Positions 18,552-26,660 of a DNA stretch of 64,000 nucleotides are shown piece by piece. The position numbers and the translations under genes were made by a program. Source of the DNA: Bog-532 sp963775825 (lineage in GTDB: Bacteria; Actinomycetota; Actinomycetes; Streptosporangiales; Streptosporangiaceae); contig CAVZKY010000043.1 in NCBI GenBank assembly GCA_963775825.1, positions 62,001-126,000 on the forward strand, written 5' to 3'. The first letter of the stretch is position 1, and every line of letters begins with the position of its first letter. The notes beneath the pieces were generated by a model, which saw nothing but the letters and a program-made list of their open reading frames with translations, had not been told where the DNA came from and did not search any database.

Positions 18552-19565
18552 TTATTCTCCGCCTCCTGGCGCGTCAGCCCACACCGGGATGGCCCGGCTG
18601 GTCTCGGCGGCGGCTGCCTCTTCTGCCACGAGGTCTGCCCACGCATCAGGGGTTTCAGTACCGTCGCCCGGCAGGAGTTCTCCGGCTGGGCCAGAAGCCG
18701 GGGCGGCGGCCACGCCGGGCAGGTCATCGTCGGCGGACGCGGCGGCCATGCCGGGCAGGTTATCGTCGGCGGACGGGGCGGCCTCCAGATCCGCAACCTC
18801 ACCCTGCCAGCCCGTGGCCCAGCGCCGGTTCGCCTGCAGCACGTTGGTATACGAATACCGGTGCTCCGGGCACGGGCCCCAGGCGCACAGCGCGGTCATG
18901 TGCTCGGGGGTCGAGTACCCCTTGTGCCGGGCGAAGCCGTAGGCGGGATAGGACGCGTCGAGCGCGACCATCATCCGGTCCCTGGTCACCTTGGCCACCA
19001 CCGAGGCGGCCGCGACCGACGCCGTGACCTGATCACCCTTCCACACCGCCAGGGCGGGCGTGCCCAGCCCGCGCACCGGAAAGCCGTCGGTCAGGACGTA
19101 GCCCGGACGGTGGCGCAGCCCCACCAGCGCGCGGCGCATGCCCTCCACGTTGCACACGTGCAGGCCCAGTGCGTCGACCTCCTGGGGCGGGATGGTGACG
19201 ACATGCCAGTCCAGCGCCCAGCGCAGGACGCCGTCGTAGATGGTTTCCCGCTCCTCCGGCGTCAGCAGCTTGGAATCGGCCAGGCCCGGTATCCGCCGGA
19301 TCGTGGCGCAGTCCAGGACGACGGCCGCCACCACGAGCGGACCGGCACAGGCCCCCCGGCCCGCCTCGTCGATCCCGGCGACCGGCGACAGGCCCGCGCG
19401 GGCCAGCACGTTCTCGTAGGCAGCCAGCCCGGCGTTGCGCCGCGGCGTGTGACCGGAGTGCCGCCATCTGGCCCGTTCCGGGCTGATGACCGGCTTAGCG
19501 GAGGGGCGGAACATGACATTCGAAAGATTACGCCAGATGCCGGCATCCGGCCGGTTTACCGGCAT
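18552..19565 (-). CDS. rnhB: Ribonuclease HII with long C-terminal extension
   Basis: RNase HII removes ribonucleotides from RNA/DNA hybrids. The core has the DEDD metal ligands: Asp and Glu in VAGIDEAGRGACAGPLVV, an Asp in LTDGFPV, and the later Asp in KVTRDRMMVALD, plus the family segment ARHKGYSTPEH and the C-terminal HRYSYTNV. The core ends near residue 245. The final ~90 residues are acidic, Ala-rich and contain a 36-base unit repeated twice (SADDNLPGMAAA and SADDDLPGVAAA). The start could be ATG 19565 or ATG 19514 (MFRPSAKPVI); neither has a strong ribosome site. Confidence 0.93.
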   Translation of the reverse strand: MPVNRPDAGIWRNLSNVMFRPSAKPVISPERARWRHSGHTPRRNAGLAAYENVLARAGLSPVAGIDEAGRGACAGPLVVAAVVLDCATIRRIPGLADSKLLTPEERETIYDGVLRWALDWHVVTIPPQEVDALGLHVCNVEGMRRALVGLRHRPGYVLTDGFPVRGLGTPALAVWKGDQVTASVAAASVVAKVTRDRMMVALDASYPAYGFARHKGYSTPEHMTALCAWGPCPEHRYSYTNVLQANRRWATGWQGEVADLEAAPSADDNLPGMAAASADDDLPGVAAAPASGPAGELLPGDGTETPDAWADLVAEEAAAAETSRAIPVWADAPGGGE

Positions 19566-19583
19566 GACGGCGGAACCCGTCGA

Positions 19584-20738
19584 CTAGCGGCGAACGCGGC
19601 GCGGGACTGCGGTCCGCAGCTTGCGTAGCAGCAGCGTCACCGGTACCGCCCCCACGAAGCCCAGCGCGAGCGGGGCCACGGGCGACGACGGGCGGACGGG
19701 GATGCCCGCAGCCACGTCCTGCGCCGGCTTCCCGGATGCGGGTGCCTGGCCTGCGGCGGAGTTCAGCGCCTTCTGGTCAAAGGTCGACGGGATCGACAGA
19801 ATGGTCCACTGGCTGAGCGGCCAGATCACCACGAAAGCCCGGCCGACCACGGCGCTTTCCGGTATGGCGCCGCCGCCCGGGTAGTAGCGGTGACCGCGGG
19901 AGTCCCAGGACACGTCACGGTGGTCGCCCATGACCCACACGCTGCCCGCCGGCACGGTGATACTGAACCGTTGCTCCGAGGGCGGGTTACCCGGGTACAG
20001 GTAGGACTTCTCGTTCAGCGGCACGCCGTTCACGGTGACCCGGCCCTGCGCGTCGCAGCAGGCGACGTGGTCGCCGGGCAGGCCGATCACGCGCTTGATG
20101 TAGTCGTTCTGATCCCTGGCGAAGCCGAACATGGAGGTGACGCTCAAGCCGAACCGGGCGAAGAAGTTGCTGCTCGCCGGCGGGGTACCGGGATTCCACG
20201 AGCCGTCTCCGCTGAACACCACGATGTCGCCGCGGTGAATGCTGCGGGTGTCATAGACGATCTTGTTGACCAGCACGCGGTCGCTGATGGCGAGCGTGTT
20301 CTGCATCGAGCCGGACGGGATGAAGAACGCCTGGATGAAGTAGGTCTTGATGATCAGGGTGAGGATCAGGGCCACGATGATCAGAACGGGCAGTTCCTTC
20401 CAGAACGACCTGCTCTTCTTCTTCTTGGCGCCCTTGACGGAGCGCTTGCCCGGGGCCTTGGGGCCGCCGGGAGCGCCCGCGTCCGTGCCGTTCCCCCCGC
20501 CCGCCGCGCCGGCGTCAGCCGGGCCGGGCGGCGTGCTCGCTTCCGGGCCCGAGGATGACGCCCCGGCGGTGGACGCTCGCATCGGGCCGCCGGGATCCTG
20601 CGGGCTGGTCCCGTTCATGCTCGTGCCTCCCGCGTCCCCGGTACCCGATCCGGCCCGCTGTCCGTCGGGCGCCTGTCCCCGCTCGTCGCGTGCTCGCGTC
20701 AGGGACTGGTCGCCGAGGCCGTCTCCCTCGTCGGTCAT
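19584..20738 (-). CDS. lepB: Signal peptidase I
   Basis: The membrane-bound type I signal peptidase removes signal peptides from secreted proteins. An Ala/Gly/Pro-rich cytosolic leader of ~100 residues ends in a Lys/Arg cluster. One transmembrane helix (LPVLIIVALILTLIIKTYF) follows, then the catalytic Ser in FIPSGSMQNT, the general-base Lys in YIKRVIGLPGD, and the box E signature VMGDHRDVSWDSRGH. A second hydrophobic helix lies at the C terminus (PLALGFVGAVPVTLLL). ATG 20738 is the furthest start. An internal ATG at 20618 (MNGTSPQDPG) has a much better ribosome site (GGGAGG seven bases upstream) and may be the true start. Confidence 0.94.
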   Translation of the reverse strand: MTDEGDGLGDQSLTRARDERGQAPDGQRAGSGTGDAGGTSMNGTSPQDPGGPMRASTAGASSSGPEASTPPGPADAGAAGGGNGTDAGAPGGPKAPGKRSVKGAKKKKSRSFWKELPVLIIVALILTLIIKTYFIQAFFIPSGSMQNTLAISDRVLVNKIVYDTRSIHRGDIVVFSGDGSWNPGTPPASSNFFARFGLSVTSMFGFARDQNDYIKRVIGLPGDHVACCDAQGRVTVNGVPLNEKSYLYPGNPPSEQRFSITVPAGSVWVMGDHRDVSWDSRGHRYYPGGGAIPESAVVGRAFVVIWPLSQWTILSIPSTFDQKALNSAAGQAPASGKPAQDVAAGIPVRPSSPVAPLALGFVGAVPVTLLLRKLRTAVPRRVRR

Positions 20739-20911
20739 TGCCTTGAGCTTAGCGTCATCTGACGGTAACGAAAGCGATAGTGATCCTCACTCTGGATTAC
20801 CTCAGGCAGGCCAAGAGGCTCTTTAGGACCCAAAATCGGCCAGAGTGGGATGTTCCCGCAGGGATGCGAAAGCAGGCGCCGGTGCTGGCCCCGGGACATC
20901 CGGCGGCGGAC

Positions 20912-21271
20912 TCAGCTAGCCGGGTTGTCGCGGCGCTCGCGGATGCGCGCGGCCTTACCGCGCAGCTCCCGCAGGTAGTACAGCTTGGCCCGGCGGACCT
21001 TGCCGCGGGTCACCGTCTCGATCCGCTCGATCGACGGGCTGTGCACCGGGAACGTACGTTCGACGCCGACACCGTAGCTGATCTTCCGCACGGTGAACGT
21101 CTCGCGGATTCCGCCGCCCTGACGCCGGATGACCACACCCTGGAACACCTGGATCCGGGAGCGGTTGCCCTCCTTGACGCGTACGTGGACCTTGAGCGTG
21201 TCTCCCGGGCGGAACGCGGGGATGTCGTCCCGGACCTGGGCCTGCTCTAGTTCGGCAATAGCGGTGTGCAT
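20912..21271 (-). CDS. rplS: Large ribosomal subunit protein bL19
   Basis: 119 residues with typical L19 features: IPAFRPGDTLKVHVRVKEGNR, IQVFQGVVIRRQGGG, IRETFTVRKISYGVGVER, FPVHSPSIE and RRAKLYYLRELRGKAARI. It lies at the intersubunit bridge of the ribosome. It is downstream of trmD in the rpsP-rimM-trmD-rplS order. The leader between trmD and rplS (21272-21382) contains complementary GGGGCCCC/GGGCCC segments that could form a regulatory hairpin. Confidence 0.97.
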   Translation of the reverse strand: MHTAIAELEQAQVRDDIPAFRPGDTLKVHVRVKEGNRSRIQVFQGVVIRRQGGGIRETFTVRKISYGVGVERTFPVHSPSIERIETVTRGKVRRAKLYYLRELRGKAARIRERRDNPAS

Positions 21272-21382
21272 GGCAGCGATTCCTCAGTGCTTCTCGGCTT
21301 GGCGCGTGTGCGGGCATACCAGCGCGGGCCCAGTGTCGCTGGAGATGGGGCCCCGGCACCGACGAGGAGCACACGGCGAGCT

Positions 21383-22482
21383 TTAGTCTGCCATATTTCC
21401 GGGGCGGACTGGTAAGCGAGCCCGTTTCCCGGCCGCCCCCCCTGCGCTGGAATCCCGTCCCGGCGGGGCCCGGTCCGGCGTTTCCGGTACCCGGCGGCAT
21501 GCCGCGCTGGACCATATCGGACAGGCCCATGGCGGACAGCACCTGCCAGTCGCGGGCGCTGAGCGTGCCGGGGTCGGCGGCCACGCGCCAGATGAGGTCG
21601 GGCCGGTTGGCCGCCGTCCGCAGCAGGGCCGCGTCCCGGCGCCACCGGGTGATGGCGGCGTGATCACCGGACAGCAGGACGTCCGGCACCTCACGGCCCC
21701 GCCAGACCCGGGGCCGGGTGTAGACGGGCCCCTCCAGCAAGCCCGGCCATGCTCGCAGTCGGCTCGGCTTCGCCGCCGGGAGCAGCGCCCCGGGAAGGAG
21801 CGCCCCCGAACCAGGGACCGCCGAACGTGGGACGTTCGGGAGGGGGAGCGCCTGGCGGAACGTCGCCCGGCGCAGCACCGCCGGACAGCGCGTCAGCCAG
21901 CGCCGCTGAGCCTCCGCCGGTCAGGGACGCGTCCCCGGCGGCGGACGTGCCGCCGAACGAGTCGTCGCTGGCCGACTGATCGTTGCCCAGGACGCCGGGC
22001 AGCAGCCGCCCGATGGCCTCGACCATGACCAGGACCGCGGCCTCGCCCCCGGCCAGCACATAGTCGCCGATGCTGACCTCGTCCACCGGCATTCGGGAGC
22101 GCGCCTCGTCGATGAACCGGGCATCGATGCCCTCGTAACGGCCGCAGGCGAAGACGAGCTGCGGGCAGGCCGCGTAACTCACCGCGCGGGCCTGGGTGAA
22201 CGGGATCCCGCTGGGGGTGGGCACCACCAGCCGCGGCGCCGGTTCAGCGACGTCCGGGGGGGCGATCTCGTCCAGCGCCTCGGCCCAGACCTCGGCTTTC
22301 ATCACCATGCCCGGCCCACCGCCGAACGGGGTGTCGTCCACGGTCCGGTGGATGTCGTGCGCCCACCGCCGCAGGTCGTGCACGTGGAACTCGATGTCTC
22401 CCCGGTTCGCCGCCTTGCCGATCAGCGAGACGTTCAGCGGCCCGAAGTACTCCGGGAAGATCGTGACGATGTCGATGTGCAC
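21383..22482 (-). CDS. trmD: tRNA (guanine-N1)-methyltransferase TrmD (two frameshifts, low-complexity insertion)
   Basis: TrmD makes m1G37 in tRNAs and is normally essential. The N-terminal SPOUT domain is intact: MHIDIVTIFPEYF, DDTPFGGGPGMVM, the knot segments VFACGRYEGIDARF and VSIGDYVLAGGEAAVLVMVE, then RLLPGVLGNDQSASDDSF. A Gly/Pro/Ala-rich insertion of about 70 residues follows. The family's C-terminal part (GLLEGPVYTRPRVWRGREVP, VLLSGDHAAITRWRRDAAL, RTAANRPDLIW) is in the next frame, which is entered if one T of the TT at 21739-21740 is removed. A second shift at the seven-G run near 21437-21443 is needed to reach the stop at 21383. Removing two bases from the 1100-base span gives exactly 366 codons. 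I read both as sequence errors. Confidence 0.88.
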
Positions 22483-22487
22483 GCCGA

Positions 22488-23054
22488 TCAGGCCTCGATC
22501 GCCTCGTCCGGGTCGAGCAGCCCGGCCGGCGGGTCGATGACGAGGCGGCCCGCGGCCACGTCGACGTCCGTCACGATCGCACCCACGAAGGGCACCAGGG
22601 CCTCAGCGGCCGCCGGTCCCGCGAGGCCCTGGGCGCCCGGTGGCCCCGGCCGGCCGTCCCGCCGTACGACCAGCAGATCCTGGCCGTGGTGCAGCACGTC
22701 GGTAACGACGCCGACCGGTTCGCCCGCGGCGGTGACGACCCTCAGCCCGATCAGCTGGTGGTCGTAGAACTCGTCGGGGTCGTCCGGGGAAGGGATCTGC
22801 GCCGAATCCAGGATGAGCAGGATGCCGCGCAGATCCTCGGCGGCGTCCCGGTCCCGGACGCCCTCGAACGCGACGAGGAGACGGCCGGTGTGCCAGCGCG
22901 CCGCAGCCACCGTGAGCGGCCCGTGCCCGGACGGCTCGGTGGCCAGCACGGCCCCGGGAACGAACCGCACGTCTGGCTCATCGGTGCGAACGGCAACGAG
23001 CACCTCGCCGCGGATCCCGTGGGCGCGGACGATCTGGCCGACGGCAATCTGCAT
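22488..23054 (-). CDS. rimM: Ribosome maturation factor RimM
   Basis: RimM binds uS19 and assists 30S head assembly. The 188 residues show the N-terminal beta-barrel (VGQIVRAHGIRGEVLVAVRTD), the central GRLLVAFEGVRDRDAAEDLRG, and the PRC-barrel half (FYDHQLIGLRVVTAAGEPVG; LLVVRRDG; ALVPFVGAIV). It ends in acidic DPDEAIEA. ATG 23054 lies 14 bases after khpA and its stop is five bases before trmD, so the genes are co-transcribed. Confidence 0.96.
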   Translation of the reverse strand: MQIAVGQIVRAHGIRGEVLVAVRTDEPDVRFVPGAVLATEPSGHGPLTVAAARWHTGRLLVAFEGVRDRDAAEDLRGILLILDSAQIPSPDDPDEFYDHQLIGLRVVTAAGEPVGVVTDVLHHGQDLLVVRRDGRPGPPGAQGLAGPAAAEALVPFVGAIVTDVDVAAGRLVIDPPAGLLDPDEAIEA

Positions 23055-23068
23055 GCCTGCCTGCCCGG

Positions 23069-23311
23069 CTAGCGGATCTCGTCCGTGTCCAGGAGGTCGA
23101 CGCGGACGTGCCGCCCACCGGCCAGGGAGCCCACGACGGTGCGGAGCGCCCTGGCGGTGCGGCCGCCGCGCCCGATGACCTTGCCCAGATCATCGGGGTG
23201 GACGCGCACCTCCAGGACATTGCCGCGGCGCATCGCACGGCTGGATACCTGGACATCGTCCGGATGCTCGACGATGCCCCGGACCAAATGCTCGAGCGCC
23301 TCTTCCAGCAC
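23069..23311 (-). CDS. khpA: KH-domain RNA-binding protein KhpA
   Basis: A small single-KH-domain RNA-binding protein (80 residues) with the GXXG loop in VIGRGGRTARAL and flanking VLEVRVHPDDLGKV and HVRVDLLDTDE. In Gram-positives KhpA pairs with KhpB/EloR and affects cell-envelope processes. As sequenced the frame is open into rpsP. However, GTG 23311 opens VLEEALEHLVRGIVEHPDD, the normal start of the family, and a TGA that would close rpsP lies one base earlier at 23315-23313. I therefore treat it as a separate gene between rpsP and rimM, its usual place. Confidence 0.88.
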   Translation of the reverse strand: MLEEALEHLVRGIVEHPDDVQVSSRAMRRGNVLEVRVHPDDLGKVIGRGGRTARALRTVVGSLAGGRHVRVDLLDTDEIR

Positions 23312-23312
23312 G

Positions 23313-24286
23313 TCAGGCTCCGCTGCCTGGCTCACTGCCCGGTGCCTCAGCGGCCGGGGACTCAGCCGCCGGCGCCTCAGCGGCCGGGGACTCAGCCGCC
23401 GTCGCCTCAGCGGCCGGGGACTCAGCCGCCGTCGCCTCAGCGGCCGGGGACTCAGCCGCCGTCGCCTCAGCGGCCGGGACTCAGCCGCCGGCGCCTCAGC
23501 GGCCGGGGCCACCGCGGACTCAGCGGCCGGGGACTCAGCCGCCGTCGCCTCAGCGGCCGGGGACTCAGCCGCCGGCGCCTCAGCGGCCGCGGACTCAGCC
23601 GCCGGGGCCTCAGCCGCCGTCGCCTCAGCGGCCGGGGACTCGGCGGTGGCCGGAGCGGCCTCGCTGGCCGTGGCCGGGGCGCTGTCGTCCGCGGACCCGG
23701 AGTCTCCGGAGTCCCCGGAGTCACCCGCCGGCGGAGTCTCGGCCGTGGCCTTGGACTTGGACCGGCCAGACTCGGGCTTGACCTCCGCCTTGGCCGTGTC
23801 AGCCTTGGCCGTGCCAGCCTTGGCCGTGCCAGCCTTCGCGGCGCCAGCCTTGGCCGTGTCGCCCCTGGGGCTGTCCGCCTTCGCGGTGTCGGACGACTTC
23901 CTGGCCCGGCTGCCGCCCTTCGGCCCGGTCGCGGCGTCGTCCTTGGCAGCGTCCTTGAGGGCGTCGGCGAAACGCTCCTTCTTGTCCGCCGCCGGCTCCT
24001 TGGTGCGCAGCGTGCCCTCCGCGCCCGGCTCGCCCTTGAACTTCTGCCAGTCGCCCGTGATCTTGAAGAGGGCCAGGACCGGCTCGGTGGGCAGCGCACC
24101 CACGGACAGCCAGTGCTGCGCCCGCTCTGAATTAACTACGATGAGGGACGGCTCTTCCTTCGGGTGATACTTGCCGATCTCCTCGATGGCACGCCCATCA
24201 CGCTTGGTCCGGGCGTCGGCGACGACGATCCGGTAGGTCGGTACCCGGGTTCGTCCCAGGCGCTTGAGCTTGATCTTTACAGCCAC
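23313..24286 (-). CDS. rpsP: Small ribosomal subunit protein bS16 with very long repeat-containing tail (one frameshift)
   Basis: Residues 1-85 are a standard S16 (MAVKIKLKRLGRTRVPTYRI, VADARTKRDGRAIEEIGKY, GALPTEPVLALFKITGDW). A Lys/Ala-rich then Ala/Glu-rich tail of more than 200 residues follows, built largely of a 30-base unit encoding SPAAEATAAE and variants. S16 is usually 80-170 residues. At 23476-23478 one repeat copy has three G where the others have four. After this the frame reads Arg/Leu/Pro junk and runs into khpA. Restoring one G gives the ending AEAPGSEPGSGA and the TGA at 23315-23313, 325 codons in all. It is the first gene of rpsP-khpA-rimM-trmD-rplS. Confidence 0.9.
23351..23650 (-). 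repeat. 30-bp tandem repeat in rpsP tail
   Basis: Roughly nine to ten copies of a 30-base unit built from CGGCCGGGGACTCAGCCGCC and GTCGCCTCAG, some degenerate or partial. It encodes Ala/Glu/Pro/Ser decapeptides in the S16 tail. One copy lacks a single G and breaks the frame. Confidence 0.9.
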
Positions 24287-24412
24287 GGCTGCGGTCTTCT
24301 CCCAGCAAATAAAGGTACGGGCGGCGGCCCAGCGGCCAGGTGGGGACTGGCGGGACCACTCAGATGGACCGGCGCAGCGGGGGAAGAGGGCCCCGCCTCA
24401 CCAGGTAATCAG

Positions 24413-24700
24413 TTGACATCCTCCACACGCCTGAAGGCGCGGGATTCCTTGCACACAGCTGACGGGTCTCAGCATAGTGCAGGGGCAGCGCTTGGCTCTC
24501 GCGGTATCGCCGCCCCTGCGAAGTTGGCATCCCCTGCGGGTGTCAGCCGTGTGCCAGAGGTTCGCGGATCATCGCCGAGGTCAACTACCCGAGAAGGCTT
24601 ATCCCGATGCCACCACATGCCCTGCGGCGGGTCCTGCGGACGCCCAACCATACAACGCCGGACCCGGCGCTTCCTCCCCACCCTGAACAGCGGGGTTTCC
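24413..24700 (-). mobile_element. IS200/IS605-type right-end (TnpB guide-RNA-like) remnant without transposase
   Basis: On the minus strand, 24450-24413 reads GGAATCCCGCGCC, TTCAGGCG, then TGTGGAGGATGTCAAC. This is the hairpin-plus-GGAGGATGTCAA form seen at the right end of IS605-family elements, where the TnpB-associated guide RNA scaffold ends. A second hairpin of the same design lies at 24700-24671 (GAAACCCCGC, TGTTCAGGGTGGGGAGGAA). The minus-strand sequence between them resembles the variable C-terminal coding tail of actinobacterial tnpB genes, but no RuvC or zinc-ribbon ORF is present upstream. I infer a decayed or miniature element. The rest of the ~950-base gap (24287-25243) holds no recognisable gene. 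Confidence 0.55.
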
Positions 24701-25133
24701 GCACCGGAGGTTTTCGATGACCTTCGCGGTGACCAGCGCGCCCGGGATGCGGCCCGAACCCGGCACGGAGAGTTATCCAGGAGAGGCAACAGTTACATAA
24801 CGCGCGTTGACGGGCAGCGCGTGCCAAACCTACGTTATGCCTACCGCTGTTCATAGTAAGCACGAGTGTTCGCAGAGCGAACGTTCCTCGCACTCCGCTA
24901 TCCCGCACAGCGCCGCCACTTACCGCAGGTCACTGGTCCAGGGCATCGATGGAGAGCCATGACTAGACACCCGTACCTACCGAACGCGGACGGCCCGGAC
25001 CACGGGAATGTGGCGCGCCGCGGGGCTGGCTCGGGACGCCGGGAGGTCCGGCCGCCGAGCGTGCACCGGAAGACTGGCAACGGTAAGTACCCGTTTGTCC
25101 CCGCAAGTTGTTGACAATTCGTTGAACAATGAG

Positions 25134-25145
25134 CTGCACGTGCAG
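25134..25145. promoter_or_regulatory. Perfect 12-bp palindrome upstream of the ABC transporter operon
   Basis: CTGCACGTGCAG lies 99 bases before the substrate-binding-protein start. A TTGACA hexamer (25111-25116) lies just upstream, inside an imperfect palindrome (TTGTTGACAATTCGTTGAACAA). Together they look like a promoter with an operator, but no regulator gene is adjacent. Confidence 0.35.
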
Positions 25146-25243
25146 GCGGGCCTCGTGCCGACGTACGACGTATACGTGACCGGGTACCCGGCCGCCCGCC
25201 GAAGTCCCGCCACTCATCCGCCCCACACGTCAGGGGGAAAGTA

Positions 25244-26656
25244 ATGACCGACCCGTCAGACAGACCAGCACCGGATATCGCCGCGGCTGCCCGCGCCGCC
25301 GCCGGGCCCCCGGCTGCCGCGCCCGGGATCGGTCGCCGCAACGTGCTCAAGGCATTCGGCGCGGGCGCGTTCGCGGTCGGCGCCGGCGGCCTGCTCGAGG
25401 CGTGCAGCACCGGCATCAAGGGAGCATCGTCCGGGTCCGGGTCCGGATCGGGCGGCACCAAGGCCATCACGATCGGCTGGATCCACCCGCTGACCGGTTC
25501 GCTGGCCGGGTTCGGGGCGCCGGACAACTGGGTGATCTCCAAGATTCAGCAGACCAGCCCGTACAAGAATGGGTTCAAGATCGGCGGCAAGACCTACCCG
25601 GTCACCATCAAGTCCTACGACACCCAGTCCAGCCCGACCCGGGCCGGCGACCTGGCCAGGACGGCCATCCTGAGTGACGGCGTGGACATGCTGCTGGCGT
25701 CGTCCACGCCGGAAACCGTCAACGCGGTAGCCAGCCAGGCCGAATCGCTCGGCACCCCGCTCATCTGCTCGAACATCCCGTGGGAGTCCTGGTACATCAA
25801 CCTCGGGGGCAACCCGGCGAAGCCGACCCTCAAGCCCAAGTACGTGGTGATGTACTTCCTGGGCGCCGAGCACCTGGCCAAGGCCTTCATCCCGATGTGG
25901 AACCGGATCCACGACCAGCTCCACACCAACAAGGTGGTCGCCGCCGCGTTCCCCAACGACTCGGACGGCAACGCGTTCCGCATGGTGTTCCCGCCGATCG
26001 TCTCGGCCGCGGGCTACACGCTGGACATGTCCCCGGCCTACACCGACGGGACAACGAACTACTCCTCGATGATCTCCCAGTTCAAGGCGGCGCAGGCGGA
26101 CTTCTTCACCAACGTGCCGCTGCCGCCCGACTTCGCCACGATGTGGAAGCAGTCGGTGCAGCAGGGCTTCCGGCCCAAACTGGCGACCGTGGCCAAAGTG
26201 CTGCTGTTCCCGACCGACACCTACGCGCTCGGCTCCCTGGTGTACAACGTCGCCACCGACGCGTGGTGGGCACCGAGCCTGCCGTGGACCTCGTCGTTCA
26301 CCGGGGAGACCTGCCAGCAGATGGCCAGCGAGTACGAGTCGTCGGGCCACGGGCAGTGGAATTCCAACATCAGTAACTACAGCCTCTTCGAGGCCGCGCA
26401 CGCGGCGCTCACCTCGGTGAACAACCCGCACGACAAGACCGAGGTAGCCGGCGCCATCCACCAGGTGAACGTGCACGCGCTGGCGGGCCCGCTGAACTTC
26501 GCCGCTGGCGGGCCCGCGCCCGGCGTCGCGATCACGCCGCCGGTCGGCATCCAGTGGCAGAAGGGCACCACATACCCGCTGGAGGCCAAGGTCGTCGACA
26601 ACACGCTGCAGCCGGACGCGAAGATCACCGGCGACCTGCTGCCCACCAACACGTGA
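25244..26656 (+). CDS. ABC transporter substrate-binding lipoprotein, branched-chain-amino-acid type
   Basis: A 470-residue periplasmic-binding-protein type I (Peripla_BP_6-like) receptor. The N terminus carries a twin-arginine-like motif (GRRNVLKAFGAGAF) and a lipobox-like LLEAC, so it is likely exported folded and lipid-anchored at Cys. A Gly/Ser linker follows, then the ligand-binding fold starting ITIGWIHPLTGSLAGFG, with ILSDGVDMLLASSTPETVNAV and VVAAAFPNDSDGNAFR. ATG 25244 has a GGGGGAAAG ribosome site. It is the first gene of a five-gene operon with two ATPases and two permeases. The ligand could be an amino acid, amide or other small organic acid; sequence alone does not decide. Confidence 0.88.
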   Translation: MTDPSDRPAPDIAAAARAAAGPPAAAPGIGRRNVLKAFGAGAFAVGAGGLLEACSTGIKGASSGSGSGSGGTKAITIGWIHPLTGSLAGFGAPDNWVISKIQQTSPYKNGFKIGGKTYPVTIKSYDTQSSPTRAGDLARTAILSDGVDMLLASSTPETVNAVASQAESLGTPLICSNIPWESWYINLGGNPAKPTLKPKYVVMYFLGAEHLAKAFIPMWNRIHDQLHTNKVVAAAFPNDSDGNAFRMVFPPIVSAAGYTLDMSPAYTDGTTNYSSMISQFKAAQADFFTNVPLPPDFATMWKQSVQQGFRPKLATVAKVLLFPTDTYALGSLVYNVATDAWWAPSLPWTSSFTGETCQQMASEYESSGHGQWNSNISNYSLFEAAHAALTSVNNPHDKTEVAGAIHQVNVHALAGPLNFAAGGPAPGVAITPPVGIQWQKGTTYPLEAKVVDNTLQPDAKITGDLLPTNT

Positions 26657-26660
26657 TTGG

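Noticed and set aside
20955..21878. A 307-residue minus-strand ORF overlapping rplS
   Set aside because: Its first ~100 residues are the displaced TrmD C terminus; the rest is an out-of-phase reading of rplS and its leader.
24469..24789. Small minus-strand ORF in the IS605-like region as an independent gene
   Set aside because: It looks like the C-terminal tail of a tnpB reading frame overlapping the guide-RNA region; no start context or domain is seen.
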